Below are positions 1-8,828 of a stretch of 39,706 nt of DNA, one piece after another. Under the pieces are notes generated by a model, which did no database searches, had not been told where the DNA came from, and worked only from the letters and a program-made list of their open reading frames with translations. A program made the translations under genes and the position numbers. The number at the start of each line of letters is the position of its first letter. The first letter of the stretch is position 1. Origin of the DNA: Oscillospiraceae bacterium (GTDB taxonomy: Bacteria > Bacillota_A > Clostridia > Oscillospirales > Oscillospiraceae); contig JAFYLN010000012.1 of the NCBI GenBank assembly GCA_017537045.1, positions 1-39,706 of the forward strand. Direction: 5' to 3'.

Positions 1-193
1 GCACTGCTTATCGATGCATGGAAGCAGGAGATTGCCACGTCGCGCTTCGCGCTCCTCGCAATGACATGTTTTTTGAGCGGCACAATGTTGCGAATTCGCC
101 AAAAACCAATGCGAATACGTAATGCTGTGCCGCCGGGCGGCTAATAGCCGCCCCTACATTCACAATCGAAACAGAGCGACAAACTGAAATTTG
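1..193 (-). repeat. Fold-back intergenic repeat, copy A (left end cut by window)
   Basis: This copy lies in reverse orientation: it ends at about 193 with GCGACAAACTGAAATTTG, the complement of the left terminus of the other copies. From left to right it holds the ATTGCCACGTCG...CTCCTCGCAATGACA hairpin cassette (31-65), a spacer with GCGAATTCGCC (90-100), and the GGGCGGCTAATAGCCGCCC hairpin (135-153). It ends just before the ribosome binding site of the acetyltransferase gene. It shares its internal segment with copy F at 24769-25074, which lies in the opposite orientation. No protein-coding content is believed here. Confidence 0.85.
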
Positions 194-211
194 AACAATC
201 GGAGGTTTTCT

Positions 212-793
212 ATGATCCGGATTGCAACAGAAGAAGATGTGGCGCAAATGCTTGCCATTTATGCCCCGTATATTGTGACTACTACCCACACTTTTGAATA
301 CGATGTGCCCACATTGGAAGAATTTCTGCAGCGGTTTCGCACTTTGACAGTCCAGTTCCCCTGGCTGGTCTGGGAAGAAAACGGCAAAATTCTCGGCTAT
401 GCCTACGGCAGTGCCCCTTTTGAGCGGGCAGCCTACGGCTGGTGTGCAGAGGATTCCATCTACCTGCTGCCGGAAGCACAAGGCCGCGGCATCGGCACCC
501 GGCTTTACCTCGCGCTGGAAAATATACTTTTTTATCAGGGATATCTGCGTATTTATTCCCTGATTACAGCAGAAAACAAACTTTCCATCGCTTTTCACAA
601 AAAGCTTGGCTATACCCTCCGTGGCGAAATGCCGGAGGCCGGCATCAAATTTGGCCGCCGGATCGGCGTTGTCTGGATGGACAAAGCAGCAGATTTTGTC
701 GAGATTCCCAGTTCTTTTCCCCGCTCTTGGCAGGCTATTGTGCAGGATAGCCAAACATTTTCTGATATTTTAGATATTTTGTCCCTTTCCTAA
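212..793 (+). CDS. GNAT family N-acetyltransferase (phosphinothricin acetyltransferase-like)
   Basis: The protein has 193 residues and transfers an acetyl group from acetyl-CoA to an amine; the substrate is not known. It starts MIRIATEEDVAQML, typical of the GNAT fold, and carries the acetyl-CoA loop in EAQGRGIGTRLY near residues 90-101, followed by NKLSIAFHKKLGY, the conserved C-terminal strand-helix of the phosphinothricin/YncA-type subgroup. The ATG at 212 is chosen because GGAGG lies at 201-205; an upstream in-frame TTG at 191 falls inside repeat A and has no ribosome binding site. It is probably monocistronic: a weak hairpin with a T-rich tail follows at 822-851, before glgC. The family is certain from the motifs, the substrate is not. 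Confidence 0.9.
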   Translation: MIRIATEEDVAQMLAIYAPYIVTTTHTFEYDVPTLEEFLQRFRTLTVQFPWLVWEENGKILGYAYGSAPFERAAYGWCAEDSIYLLPEAQGRGIGTRLYLALENILFYQGYLRIYSLITAENKLSIAFHKKLGYTLRGEMPEAGIKFGRRIGVVWMDKAADFVEIPSSFPRSWQAIVQDSQTFSDILDILSLS

Positions 794-821
794 ACATCAA
801 AAATATGCTATGTTATGCGTG

Positions 822-851
822 GGGGAAAGTATGCCTATTTTCCCCTTGTCT
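822..851 (+). terminator. Possible weak terminator after the acetyltransferase gene
   Basis: GGGGAAA at 822-828 pairs with TTTCCCC at 839-845 around a 10-base loop, followed by a pyrimidine-rich TTGTCTT. The stem is short and the tail is not a pure T run, so termination may be partial. It lies between the acetyltransferase gene and the glycogen operon, a 141-base gap in which no convincing glgC promoter was found. Confidence 0.35.
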
Positions 852-934
852 TCCTCTTTGCATTTTTACCCCCGGTGTCGGGATTTTCTCACAGGGTGAT
901 CAATTAACATCAACATATAAGGAGAGCTGTAACC

Positions 935-2113
935 ATGAACTTTCAGAAAAAACGTGTCATCGCAATGCTTCTGGCCGGTGGCCAGGGCAGCCGCCTGCAT
1001 GTCTTGACCCGGAAGACCGCGAAACCTGCGGTTCCCTTCGGTGGCAAGTACCGCATCATCGACTTCCCCCTGTCTAACTGTGTCAACTCCGGTATCGACA
1101 CCGTCGGTATCCTGACCCAGTACCAGCCTCTGGAACTGAACGAGTACATCGGCAACGGCCAGCCCTGGGGTCTGAACAAGACGCAGAGCTGCGCACAGGT
1201 TCTGCCCCCCTATGAGCGCTGGGACAAGAAGTCCGGCTGGTATAAGGGCACCGCTAACGCAATCTACCAGAACATCGACTTCGTCGACCGTTTTGATCCC
1301 GATTACGTTGTGATTCTGTCCGGTGACCACATCTATAAGATGGACTACAATGCCATGGTCGAATACCATGTTGCCAATAACGCTGCCTGCACCATCGCCG
1401 TGCGTAACGTTCCTCTGGCAGAAGCATCCCGCTTCGGCATCCTGAATACCAACCCCGACAACTCCATCTACGAGTTTGAAGAGAAGCCCAAGAAGCCCAA
1501 GTCCACCAACGCCTCCATGGGTATCTACTGCTTCAACTGGCAGGTTCTGCGTGAAGCACTGATCGCTGACGAAGATGATGAGAAGTCCAGCAACGACTTC
1601 GGCAAGAACATCATCCCCAACCTGCTGAACGCCGGTCACAAGATGATGGCCTACAACTTCGATGGCTACTGGAAGGACGTGGGCACCATCTCCTCCCTGT
1701 GGGAAGCAAACATGGAACTGCTGGGCAAGGAGCCCGAGTTCAACCTGCGCGGCGGCGAGCATGAGAAGATCTATGCCCGTAACGACGCGCATCCCTCTTC
1801 CTACATCGACGACAATGCCAAGACCGTCAACTGCCTGATCGCCGAAGGCTGTGAGGTTTACGGCACTGTCAAGCACTCCGTCATCTCCGTCGGCTGCACC
1901 ATCGGCAAGGGCGCTCTCGTGGAAGATTCCGTGGTCATGCCCGGTGTTGTCATTGAAGACGGTGCCATCGTTCGTCACGCCATTCTGGGCGAGAACAGCA
2001 AGGTCGAAAAGAATGCCGTTGTCGGTGGCTGCGACAAGAAGGACATCAGCGTTACTTCCAAGGGCGCTGTCGTGAAAGAAAACACCGTGCTGGCCGCCGG
2101 TGACATGCTTTAA
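935..2113 (+). CDS. glgC: Glucose-1-phosphate adenylyltransferase (ADP-glucose pyrophosphorylase), catalytic subunit
   Basis: This enzyme makes ADP-glucose from ATP and glucose-1-phosphate, the committed step of bacterial glycogen synthesis. The protein has 392 residues, normal for GlgC. The nucleotidyltransferase N-terminus is clear: [20 protein letters not shown] at residues 11-30, then [34 protein letters not shown] near 128-138 is the metal/sugar-phosphate loop, and the C-terminal third is a left-handed beta-helix with hexapeptide-like turns such as [15 protein letters not shown]. The start at 935 has AAGGAG at 919-924. It is the first gene of glgC-glgD-glgA, with 30 bases to glgD. Firmicute GlgC commonly works as a heteromer with GlgD. 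Confidence 0.97.
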   Translation: MNFQKKRVIAMLLAGGQGSRLHVLTRKTAKPAVPFGGKYRIIDFPLSNCVNSGIDTVGILTQYQPLELNEYIGNGQPWGLNKTQSCAQVLPPYERWDKKSGWYKGTANAIYQNIDFVDRFDPDYVVILSGDHIYKMDYNAMVEYHVANNAACTIAVRNVPLAEASRFGILNTNPDNSIYEFEEKPKKPKSTNASMGIYCFNWQVLREALIADEDDEKSSNDFGKNIIPNLLNAGHKMMAYNFDGYWKDVGTISSLWEANMELLGKEPEFNLRGGEHEKIYARNDAHPSSYIDDNAKTVNCLIAEGCEVYGTVKHSVISVGCTIGKGALVEDSVVMPGVVIEDGAIVRHAILGENSKVEKNAVVGGCDKKDISVTSKGAVVKENTVLAAGDML

Positions 2114-2143
2114 TCGGAAAGCACGAATAGGAGGATCACCACT

Positions 2144-3250
2144 ATGAACGTAATGGGTATCATTTTCGCAAACGACGCTTCCATCGGCGCTCTGACCGAG
2201 AAGCGCACCATGGCTTCCCTGCCTTTCGGCGGCCGCTACCGTCAGGTCGACTTTGCTCTGTCCAATCTGACCTGCGCAGGCATCCGCCACGTTGGCATCA
2301 TCACCCGCCACAACTATCAGTCCCTGATGCACCACATCGGCTCCGGTGAGGAGTGGGGTCTGGAGCTGGGTGAAGGCGCTCTGGAGTTCCTGACTCCCTA
2401 CGCACAGTCCGTTACCGACAGCTACCACGGCAAGCTGGAGAGCCTGGCTTCCGCTATGGACTTTCTGGAGTACGGCAATGAGGATTACGTTGTTATCATC
2501 GACTCCGCCGTCATCAGCAATATCGACCTGAGCAAGGTCATCGCTGCCCACGCCGCTTCCGGTAAGGATGTCACCGTCGTAGCCAAGGCCGGCATCTGCA
2601 ACGGCGAAAAGCAGATTGATCTGGCACTGAAGGTTAAGAATGGCGAAATCGCTGACATCGCTGTTGACTACGTCGCTCCCGAAAAGTATCTGGCTTCCAT
2701 GGACATCTTCGTCCTGAACAAGAAGTGGCTGATCGAGCAGGTCAGAGAGCATGTCTCCCGCAGCCTGTACCACATGGACCGCAATCTGGTCATGGAAGGC
2801 TGGCGTGTCGGCTTTGTTTCCGTCAATGTCTATGAGCATGAGGGCGTTGCACTGTTCAACGAATCCATGGATGAGTACTACCGCAACACCATGGCTCTGC
2901 TGGAGAAGGATGTCCGCCGCGACCTGTTCGGTGCAAACCATCCCGTTTTCACCAAGGTTCGTGACCGCGTTCCCTGCTACTACGGTGAAGAGGCTGAGCT
3001 GGATGACTGCCTGATTGCTGACGGCTGCATGCTGGAAGGCAAGGTCGAAGACTCCGTCCTGTTCCGTCAGGTCTCCATCGGTGAAGGCGCTGAAGTCGAG
3101 GACTGCATCATCATGAATGACTGCGTCATCGGCAAGGATGCCAAGCTGAAGTATGTCATTCTGGACAAGGAAGTCACCGTCACTCCCGGTGCCAAGCTGT
3201 ACGGCACAAAGGAGCATCCTGTTGTTATCAAGAAGGGTGAAACCGTATGA
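2144..3250 (+). CDS. glgD: Glucose-1-phosphate adenylyltransferase-like regulatory subunit GlgD
   Basis: This is a GlgC paralogue of 368 residues. It keeps the overall fold, with MASLPFGGRYRQVDFALSNL at the position of the GlgC sugar-nucleotide loop and a hexapeptide beta-helix C-terminus (IADGCMLEGKVEDSVLFRQ). The GGxGxRL ATP-binding loop is missing: the N-terminus reads NVMGIIFANDASIGALTEKR. In other Firmicutes GlgD is poorly active by itself and raises GlgC activity in a mixed tetramer, and the degraded loop supports that role here. GGAGG at 2131-2135 serves the ATG at 2144. Its stop overlaps the glgA start (ATGA), which suggests coupled translation. Confidence 0.95.
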   Translation: MNVMGIIFANDASIGALTEKRTMASLPFGGRYRQVDFALSNLTCAGIRHVGIITRHNYQSLMHHIGSGEEWGLELGEGALEFLTPYAQSVTDSYHGKLESLASAMDFLEYGNEDYVVIIDSAVISNIDLSKVIAAHAASGKDVTVVAKAGICNGEKQIDLALKVKNGEIADIAVDYVAPEKYLASMDIFVLNKKWLIEQVREHVSRSLYHMDRNLVMEGWRVGFVSVNVYEHEGVALFNESMDEYYRNTMALLEKDVRRDLFGANHPVFTKVRDRVPCYYGEEAELDDCLIADGCMLEGKVEDSVLFRQVSIGEGAEVEDCIIMNDCVIGKDAKLKYVILDKEVTVTPGAKLYGTKEHPVVIKKGETV

Positions 3251-4692
3251 GAATTGCAGTCTGCGCCTCTGAAGGCGCTCCCTATGCCAAGTCCGGCGGA
3301 CTTGGTGACGTAATGGAGGCACTGCCTGCCGCCCTTGCCCGCATTGAAGGCAACGAGGTCGCACTGTTCCTGCCTTATTACAACAAGATCAAAACCAACG
3401 TAAAGTTCCCTGTGGAGATGGTCGGCCAGTTCCGCGTGAGCCTCGGCTGGCGTCAGCAGTATGCCGGTCTGATGAAGCTGCAGGGCCGCACCGATGGTGT
3501 TCAGGTCTACTTCATTGACAATGAGTATTACTTCGGTGGCCGTACCGGCGCAATCTATGGCGACATGGATGACGGCGAGCGTTTTGCTTTCTTCTCCCGC
3601 GCCTGTCTGGATGCCATGACGATTCTGGATTATATCCCCGATGTGATCCAGTGTAACGACTGGCAGACCGCGCTGATCCCCACTTACCTGAAGTCTGTTT
3701 ACCGTGACATGTTCTCCAACACCCGCTGCATGTACACCATCCACAATATCGAATATCAGGGCTGGGCAAACGGCTCCTTCTTCGATGATGTGCTGGGTCT
3801 GCCCTGGGAGTACCGCGGCACTCTGGACATGGGCGGCAGCGTGAACATGATGAAGGGTGCCATCGAAACCGCCGATCTGGTCACCACCGTTTCTGAGACC
3901 TATGCCCGCGAGCTGATGTATCCTTACTATGCCCACGGTCTGGACGGCATTCTGTCCGGCGCTGCATGGAAGCTGACCGGCATTACCAACGGCATCGACA
4001 CCAATACCTTCAATCCTGAAAAGGATCCCGCCCTGCCCGCACACTTCAATGCCGACACCTTCCTGGACGGCAAGGCAATCTGCAAGGCAGAACTGCAGAA
4101 GGAAGTTGGCCTGCCCGTAGAGCCCGATGTACCTCTGATGGTCATGGTCACCCGCCTTGCTGGCCATAAGGGTCTGGATCTGCTGTGCTACATCGCCCGC
4201 CGTCTGCTGTGGGAAGAAAAGTGCCAGCTGCTGATTCTGGGCACCGGCGAAGCACAGTACGAGACCTTCTTCAAGGATCTGGCTGCTGAGTATCCCGAGC
4301 AGTGCGCTGCAAAGATCACCTTTAATCTGGGTCTGGCTGCCCGCATCTACGCTGGCGGCGACATCTACCTGATGCCCTCCAAGAGCGAGCCCTGCGGCCT
4401 GAGCCAGATGAACGCCATGCGTTACGGCACGGTGCCTGTTGTTCACGCCACCGGCGGTCTGAAGGACACCGTTCCTCCCGCTGACGAGAACGGCGAAGGC
4501 GGTCTGGGCTTCACCTTCCAGAGCTACAATGCCGATGATTTCCTGGCATCTGTCAAGCGCTGCCTGAACCTGTACAACAACGATCGGGAAGGCTTCAACA
4601 AGCTGGTCAAGACCGATATGAGTCAGGACTTCAGTTGGAACGTCCCTGCAGGACGCTACATGGAGCTGTTCAACCGCATGCTGAGCTGGTAA
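3247..4692 (+). CDS. glgA: Glycogen synthase (ADP-glucose-dependent, GT5)
   Basis: This enzyme elongates alpha-1,4-glucan chains using ADP-glucose made by the GlgC/GlgD pair. The protein has 481 residues, the normal length. The N-terminal Rossmann domain has YAKSGGLGDVMEALPAALA (residues 13-31), containing the KxGGL motif that binds ADP-glucose, and YTIHNIEYQGW in the middle. The C-terminal domain has VTRLAGHKGLDLL and MPSKSEPCGLSQMNAMRYG, the conserved E/G-rich GT5 motif that contacts the sugar nucleotide. It overlaps glgD by four bases and is followed by a strong hairpin at 4714-4746. No branching enzyme or phosphorylase gene lies in this window; a GH13 amylase is encoded at 11436. Confidence 0.97.
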   Translation: MRIAVCASEGAPYAKSGGLGDVMEALPAALARIEGNEVALFLPYYNKIKTNVKFPVEMVGQFRVSLGWRQQYAGLMKLQGRTDGVQVYFIDNEYYFGGRTGAIYGDMDDGERFAFFSRACLDAMTILDYIPDVIQCNDWQTALIPTYLKSVYRDMFSNTRCMYTIHNIEYQGWANGSFFDDVLGLPWEYRGTLDMGGSVNMMKGAIETADLVTTVSETYARELMYPYYAHGLDGILSGAAWKLTGITNGIDTNTFNPEKDPALPAHFNADTFLDGKAICKAELQKEVGLPVEPDVPLMVMVTRLAGHKGLDLLCYIARRLLWEEKCQLLILGTGEAQYETFFKDLAAEYPEQCAAKITFNLGLAARIYAGGDIYLMPSKSEPCGLSQMNAMRYGTVPVVHATGGLKDTVPPADENGEGGLGFTFQSYNADDFLASVKRCLNLYNNDREGFNKLVKTDMSQDFSWNVPAGRYMELFNRMLSW

Positions 4693-4713
4693 ATCAGCAA
4701 TTTCAAAAACGGC

Positions 4714-4746
4714 AAACCGGACACCCTGAGGGTGTCCGGTTTTCTC
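4714..4746 (+). terminator. Rho-independent terminator of the glgCDA operon
   Basis: AAACCGGACACCC pairs with GGGTGTCCGGTTT around a TGAG loop, followed by TCT. It starts 21 bases after the glgA stop. The A-run on the left arm means it could also act on minus-strand transcripts from the convergent transporter gene. Confidence 0.9.
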
Positions 4747-4761
4747 ATGCTTAAAAGCTGT

Positions 4762-4938
4762 ACAAATTGCAGTTTGTGATATTCGATGCTAATTGGTTCC
4801 TACCGATATGAACCATCGGTGCTGGAGATTGCCACGTCGCTTACGCTCCTCGCAATGACATACTTTTGGGGTAGTCTCTGCACTCATTTTGCATTTTTCA
4901 TTCTGCATTTACGAATCAGCGCGACAGACATCAATTTA
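4762..4938 (+). repeat. Fold-back intergenic repeat, copy B
   Basis: The left terminus ACAAATTGCAGTTTGTGAT is diverged; the right terminus GCGACAGACATCAATTT is clear. Inside is a GAGATTGCCACGTCGC...CTCCTCGCAATGACA cassette (about 4824-4860). The GTAGGGGCGG cassette is absent. The copy lies between convergent glgA and the sodium/phosphate cotransporter gene. The remaining 4939-4989 holds nothing recognisable apart from a weak stem before the transporter stop codon. Confidence 0.75.
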
Positions 4939-4989
4939 CGCACGGGTACAAAAGAGCCGGGGAACAGTTGCTCTCCAGCCGGTACGCTT

Positions 4990-6735
4990 TCAGGAAAGGC
5001 TGTACTTTTTTGCGTACTCCTGATACTGTGTCTCAAATTCTGCATTCTCAACCCGGGCGCTGCGCAGCGTCTCGTGGGTATTCATATCATGATTATGCAG
5101 GTCAAGGACACAGCCTGCCAGATTAGAGCAATGGTCACCGATGCGTTCCAGACTGGTCAGTAGGTCGGACCAGATGAAGCCGGTCTCAATGCTGCAGGTT
5201 CCCTGCTGCAAGCGCAAAATATGGTGGGTGCGCATATGCTCTTTCAGATCGTCAATGACCTCCTCCAGAGGTTCGACGCGGTATGCTGCTTCCAGATCGT
5301 GACCGATAAAGGCGCTGAAGGACAGCTCCATGATCTCGCTGACCGCGCCGATGATCACATCCAGCTCCGTCACCGCTGCATCGGACAACTTCAGACCCTT
5401 TTCGTGGAGTTCTTCCGCAGATTCCATAATGTTGATGGCATGGTCACCCACACGCTCAAAATCGCTGATGGCCTTCAGCAACATGGTTGCTTCGGCATTA
5501 TCGCTTTCGCTGATGGGATGGGAACTGAGCTTGACAAGATAGGTACCCAGAATATCCTCCAGATGATCCGTGCGTTCTTCCTGCGCCTGAATAAATGCAG
5601 CAAGCTCCGGTGTGTACGACGTCATTGCCTTTACAGAACTGAGGAAGGTTTCTGCCGCACAACCGGCCATTTCCGCAGTCAGATTCTGGCAGCGCTGCAA
5701 TGCAATGGCAGGCGTGGTCAGGAGGCGCTCATCCAGTTCTGCGATCTCCTCAGGCTCCTTTGCATCGGGCACCAGCCTGCATACCAGCTTCTCCAGCAGG
5801 TTGCCGGAGGGCAGCAGTGCAGCCGTGCAGAGAATGTTGAATGCCGTATGGCAAACGGAAATACCCAGATAGGTAGCGCTTTCCCCCAGAATTGCCGGGT
5901 CAAACAGGAATCTGGCCAGCACAAACAGCACAAGCCCCAGCAATGTTCCAATAACATTAAACAGCAGATGGACAAATGCCGCGCGCTTTGCATTCTTCGT
6001 TGCACCTACGGAGGACAGCATGGCCGTCACACAGGTACCGATATTCTGACCCATGATAATGGGGATAGCTGCTGCATAGCTGACAGCGCCGGTTGCGGAC
6101 AATGCCTGCAGAATACCCACAGAAGCGGAGGAAGACTGGATCACAGCAGTCAGCACCGCGCCGGCAATCACACCCAGTACAGGATTTGTAAATAGCAGGA
6201 ACAGATCCGTAAACCACGCCTCATCCCGCAATCCCTTGACTGCACCTGACATGGTATCCATGCCAAACATCAGCGTTGCAAAGCCAAGCAGGATCATGCC
6301 GATATCCTTTTTCTTGCTGTCTTTGATAAACATATAGTAAACAATGCCCAGCAACGCCAGAACCGGCGTAAAGGAAGTGGGCTTCAGCAGCTGGATAAAA
6401 AGGCTGTCTCCCTCAACGCCGCTCAGGGAAAGCACCCATGCCGTCACCGTGGTGCCAACGTTGGCGCCCATGATAACGTTGATAGCCTGCCCCAGTGTCA
6501 GCAGACTGGAGTTGACGAAACCGACGACCATGACCGTGGTGGCAGAGGAGGACTGGATGACAGCCGTAACCGCCAGACCCGTCAGGAAGCCCAGCATGCG
6601 GCTGGTGGTCAGCTTGCCCAGCAGGCTGCGCAGGCTGTTGCCGGCGGCACGTTCCAGTGATTCACCCATGATGTTCATACCGAACAGAAACAGGGAAAGT
6701 CCACCGGTCATTGTGAGTATATCGAAAATATCCAT
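4990..6735 (-). CDS. Na+/phosphate cotransporter family protein with PhoU-like C-terminal domain
   Basis: This membrane protein of about 581 residues probably couples sodium entry to phosphate uptake. It has the internal duplication of the NptA/PNaS family: AVIQSSSATTVMVVGF in the first half and AVIQSSSASVGILQAL in the second, each followed by a GANVGTT or GQNIGTC loop. The last 230 or so residues form a helical PhoU-like domain (LLKAISDFERVGDHAINI, SLERIGDHCSNLA) thought to regulate transport. The ATG at 6735 (MDIFDIL) is preferred, with GAAAGG some 15 bases upstream; an in-frame ATG at 6768 would add 11 residues but has no ribosome binding site. It converges on glgA. Confidence 0.93.
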   Translation of the reverse strand: MDIFDILTMTGGLSLFLFGMNIMGESLERAAGNSLRSLLGKLTTSRMLGFLTGLAVTAVIQSSSATTVMVVGFVNSSLLTLGQAINVIMGANVGTTVTAWVLSLSGVEGDSLFIQLLKPTSFTPVLALLGIVYYMFIKDSKKKDIGMILLGFATLMFGMDTMSGAVKGLRDEAWFTDLFLLFTNPVLGVIAGAVLTAVIQSSSASVGILQALSATGAVSYAAAIPIIMGQNIGTCVTAMLSSVGATKNAKRAAFVHLLFNVIGTLLGLVLFVLARFLFDPAILGESATYLGISVCHTAFNILCTAALLPSGNLLEKLVCRLVPDAKEPEEIAELDERLLTTPAIALQRCQNLTAEMAGCAAETFLSSVKAMTSYTPELAAFIQAQEERTDHLEDILGTYLVKLSSHPISESDNAEATMLLKAISDFERVGDHAINIMESAEELHEKGLKLSDAAVTELDVIIGAVSEIMELSFSAFIGHDLEAAYRVEPLEEVIDDLKEHMRTHHILRLQQGTCSIETGFIWSDLLTSLERIGDHCSNLAGCVLDLHNHDMNTHETLRSARVENAEFETQYQEYAKKYSLS

Positions 6736-6894
6736 ATGGTTTACACACGACCTTTCTATCTTTGTCATGATGCTATCATTGCCATAATACTATCAGTTTA
6801 ATAGGATTTTTACACCCTGTCAATTGAAAAATCACAGTGCCGGATCATTCTGAAAATATTTACAATTTCTTTGTATGCGTCGGCTCCATATCTA

Positions 6895-6903
6895 TGCTAT
6901 AAT
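6895..6903 (+). promoter_or_regulatory. Extended -10 promoter for the beta-CASP hydrolase gene
   Basis: TGCTATAAT is an exact extended -10 element (TGnTATAAT), 20 bases before the ATG at 6924. No good -35 box lies 16-18 bases upstream; TTGTAT at 6871-6876 is 21 bases away. Extended -10 promoters often do without a -35 box. Confidence 0.65.
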
Positions 6904-6923
6904 ATAAAAAAGGGGGAATATAC

Positions 6924-8546
6924 ATGAAAGTTCAGTTTATCGGTGCAACCCACGAAGTAACCGGCTCCTGCACGCTGCTGGAAGTATGCGGCAAGCGGTA
7001 TCTGGTGGACTGCGGCATGGAGCAGGGCATTGATGTTTTTGAAAATGTCCCCATTCCCGTTGCAGCGGATTCCATCGAAGCGGTTTTTCTGACCCACGCC
7101 CATATTGACCACTCCGGCATGCTGCCAAAACTGTACAAGGACGGTTTCCGCGGCCGGATCTACTCCACCCGGGAAACTGCCAATCTATGCAACATCATGC
7201 TGCGGGATTCAGCTCACATTCAGGAATCGGAAGCGCAGTGGCAGAACCGCAAAGCGCAGCGCGCCGGTGACCCGCTGGTGGAACCGGTGTATACCCTGCA
7301 GGATGCAGAGGGAGCGATCCGTTCCTTCCGCCCCTGTTATTATGGCCAGTTGCTGCAGGCGGGGGAAGGCATTGAAGTGCGTTTTACAGATGTCGGCCAC
7401 CTGTTGGGCTCTGCCTGCATTGAACTTTGGCTGACTGAAAACCGGAAAACGCGAAAGATCGTCTTCTCCGGTGATGTGGGCAATACCAACCAGCCCATCA
7501 TCAACGACCCCAAAACGGTGGATGAAGCGGATTTTGTAGTCATTGAATCTACTTATGGTGACCGCCTGCATGAACACAATTCCCACGCCGGGGATAAGTC
7601 CGCCGACGCTGTACAGGCGCTTGCCACGCACATTCAACGCGCCTTTGACCGGGGCGGCAGCGTGATCATCCCCTCTTTCGCCGTGGGCAGAACACAGGAA
7701 ATGCTCTATGCCATCCGGGAAATCAAGCAAAAGGGACTGGTCACCGGACACGACGGATTCCCTGTGTATGTAGACTCCCCGCTGGCAGTAGAGGCTACAG
7801 GTATCTTCCTGCAATGTGATTTGAACTGTCTGGACGAAAAGACCATGGAGCTGGTCAAGCAGGGTATCAATCCCATCTGGAGTGATGGCGTAACCCTGTC
7901 CGTTACCGCCGACGATTCCCGCGCCATCAACGAAGACCGGCGGCCGAAGGTGATCCTTTCAGCCAGCGGCATGTGCGAAGCAGGCCGCATCCGGCACCAT
8001 TTGAAGCATGGCCTGTGGCAGAGCGAAAACATCATCCTCTTTGTGGGCTATCAGGCAGAAGGTTCTCTGGGACGGCGGCTGCAAAACGGCGCGAAGTCAG
8101 TCAAGCTTTTCGGCGAGGAAATTTCCGTCCGTGCAGAAATTGCCACCTTGCGGGGCACCTCGGGTCATGCAGACCGGGATGGTCTGCTGAATTGGCTGCA
8201 AGGGTTCCAAAAAAGGCCGGAAATGGTATTCGTCAATCATGGTGACGATCAGGCATGCGTTGCCTTTCAGCAGCTTTTGCTTTCCCTCGGTTATAACGCG
8301 CAGGCGCCCTACAGCGGCACAGAATACGACCTGCTGACCGGCAGAATGACGGTCTATACCGACGGCAAACCCATTCTGCGTGAGCAGAAGCAGGCCAGCG
8401 CACGGGCAAAAGCTGTTTATGGTGAGCTGCTTGCCGCTGCTGAAGCACTGCTGGTGCTGGTCAAGGGTAGAAAAGGCCGCACCAATAAAGATAATGCCAA
8501 GATGGCTTCCCAGATCCGGGAACTGATCCGGAAATGGAAGGACTGA
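6924..8546 (+). CDS. MBL-fold/beta-CASP metallo-hydrolase, probable RNA-processing nuclease
   Basis: The protein has 540 residues. The N-terminus is a metallo-beta-lactamase domain with the zinc ligands in THAHIDHSGMLPKL (HxHxDH, residues 58-63), VGHLLGSACIEL and FSGDVGN. Between them sits a beta-CASP insertion (ADDSRAINEDRRPKVILSASGMCEAGRIRHHLKH), and GTSGHADRDGLLNWL gives the final histidine motif. This architecture is known from the CPSF73/Ysh1 group of RNA nucleases, so cleavage of RNA is expected though the target is unknown. The last 60 or so residues form a basic helical tail (KGRKGRTNKDNAKMASQIR) that may bind RNA. The start has AGGGGG at 6911-6916. It is monocistronic, with a terminator at 8561-8597. 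Confidence 0.93.
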   Translation: MKVQFIGATHEVTGSCTLLEVCGKRYLVDCGMEQGIDVFENVPIPVAADSIEAVFLTHAHIDHSGMLPKLYKDGFRGRIYSTRETANLCNIMLRDSAHIQESEAQWQNRKAQRAGDPLVEPVYTLQDAEGAIRSFRPCYYGQLLQAGEGIEVRFTDVGHLLGSACIELWLTENRKTRKIVFSGDVGNTNQPIINDPKTVDEADFVVIESTYGDRLHEHNSHAGDKSADAVQALATHIQRAFDRGGSVIIPSFAVGRTQEMLYAIREIKQKGLVTGHDGFPVYVDSPLAVEATGIFLQCDLNCLDEKTMELVKQGINPIWSDGVTLSVTADDSRAINEDRRPKVILSASGMCEAGRIRHHLKHGLWQSENIILFVGYQAEGSLGRRLQNGAKSVKLFGEEISVRAEIATLRGTSGHADRDGLLNWLQGFQKRPEMVFVNHGDDQACVAFQQLLLSLGYNAQAPYSGTEYDLLTGRMTVYTDGKPILREQKQASARAKAVYGELLAAAEALLVLVKGRKGRTNKDNAKMASQIRELIRKWKD

Positions 8547-8560
8547 AAATACAGACGATG

Positions 8561-8597
8561 GCAGGCTCCGCACCCGCGGAGCCTGCTTATTTTACAA
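8561..8597 (+). terminator. Rho-independent terminator after the beta-CASP hydrolase gene
   Basis: GCAGGCTCCGC (8561-8571) pairs perfectly with GCGGAGCCTGC around an ACCC-type loop and is followed by TTATTTT. It begins 15 bases after the stop codon. Confidence 0.92.
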
Positions 8598-8603
8598 AGT
8601 CGT

Positions 8604-8828
8604 TCAAATTTCAGTTTCTCGTTCTGCTGAATGCAGTAAGAAAGAAGATGTCATTGCGAGGAGCGCGAAGCGCGACGTGGCAATCTCCTGCTTCTATGCA
8701 TCGATAAGCAATGCAGAAACAAACATCGTACCGGGAGATTCCCACGTCGGCCTTTCAGGCCTCCTCGGAATGACAGTGGTTTTCGATACACAGGCGCAAC
8801 CATCCAACAGCGCGATAAACATCAATTT
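8604..8828 (+). repeat. Fold-back intergenic repeat, copy C, with inverted duplicate cassette
   Basis: The left terminus TCAAATTTCAGTTT starts at 8604 and the right terminus GCGATAAACATCAATTT ends at 8828. It holds two inverted copies of the same cassette: TCATTGCGAGGAGCGCG... at 8650-8687 and GAGATTCCCACGTCGGCC...GGAATGACA at about 8735-8774. The second differs from the first at paired positions (see findings). The right end runs into the stop codon of the minus-strand spoIIP gene (TAA complement at 8827-8829). It lies between convergent genes. Confidence 0.88.

Noticed and set aside
866..3364. Open minus-strand frame of 832 codons across glgC and glgD
   Set aside because: It is antisense to two certain genes, has low-complexity V/D/G-rich content, no ribosome binding site and no family motif. 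It results from the strong codon bias of the sense genes.
3067..4446. Open minus-strand frame of 459 codons across glgA
   Set aside because: Antisense shadow of glgD/glgA with no motifs.
4939..4989. Possible terminator after the Na/phosphate cotransporter gene
   Set aside because: Only a weak broken stem (CCGG...CCGG) precedes CTCTTTT; the pairing is too poor to list.
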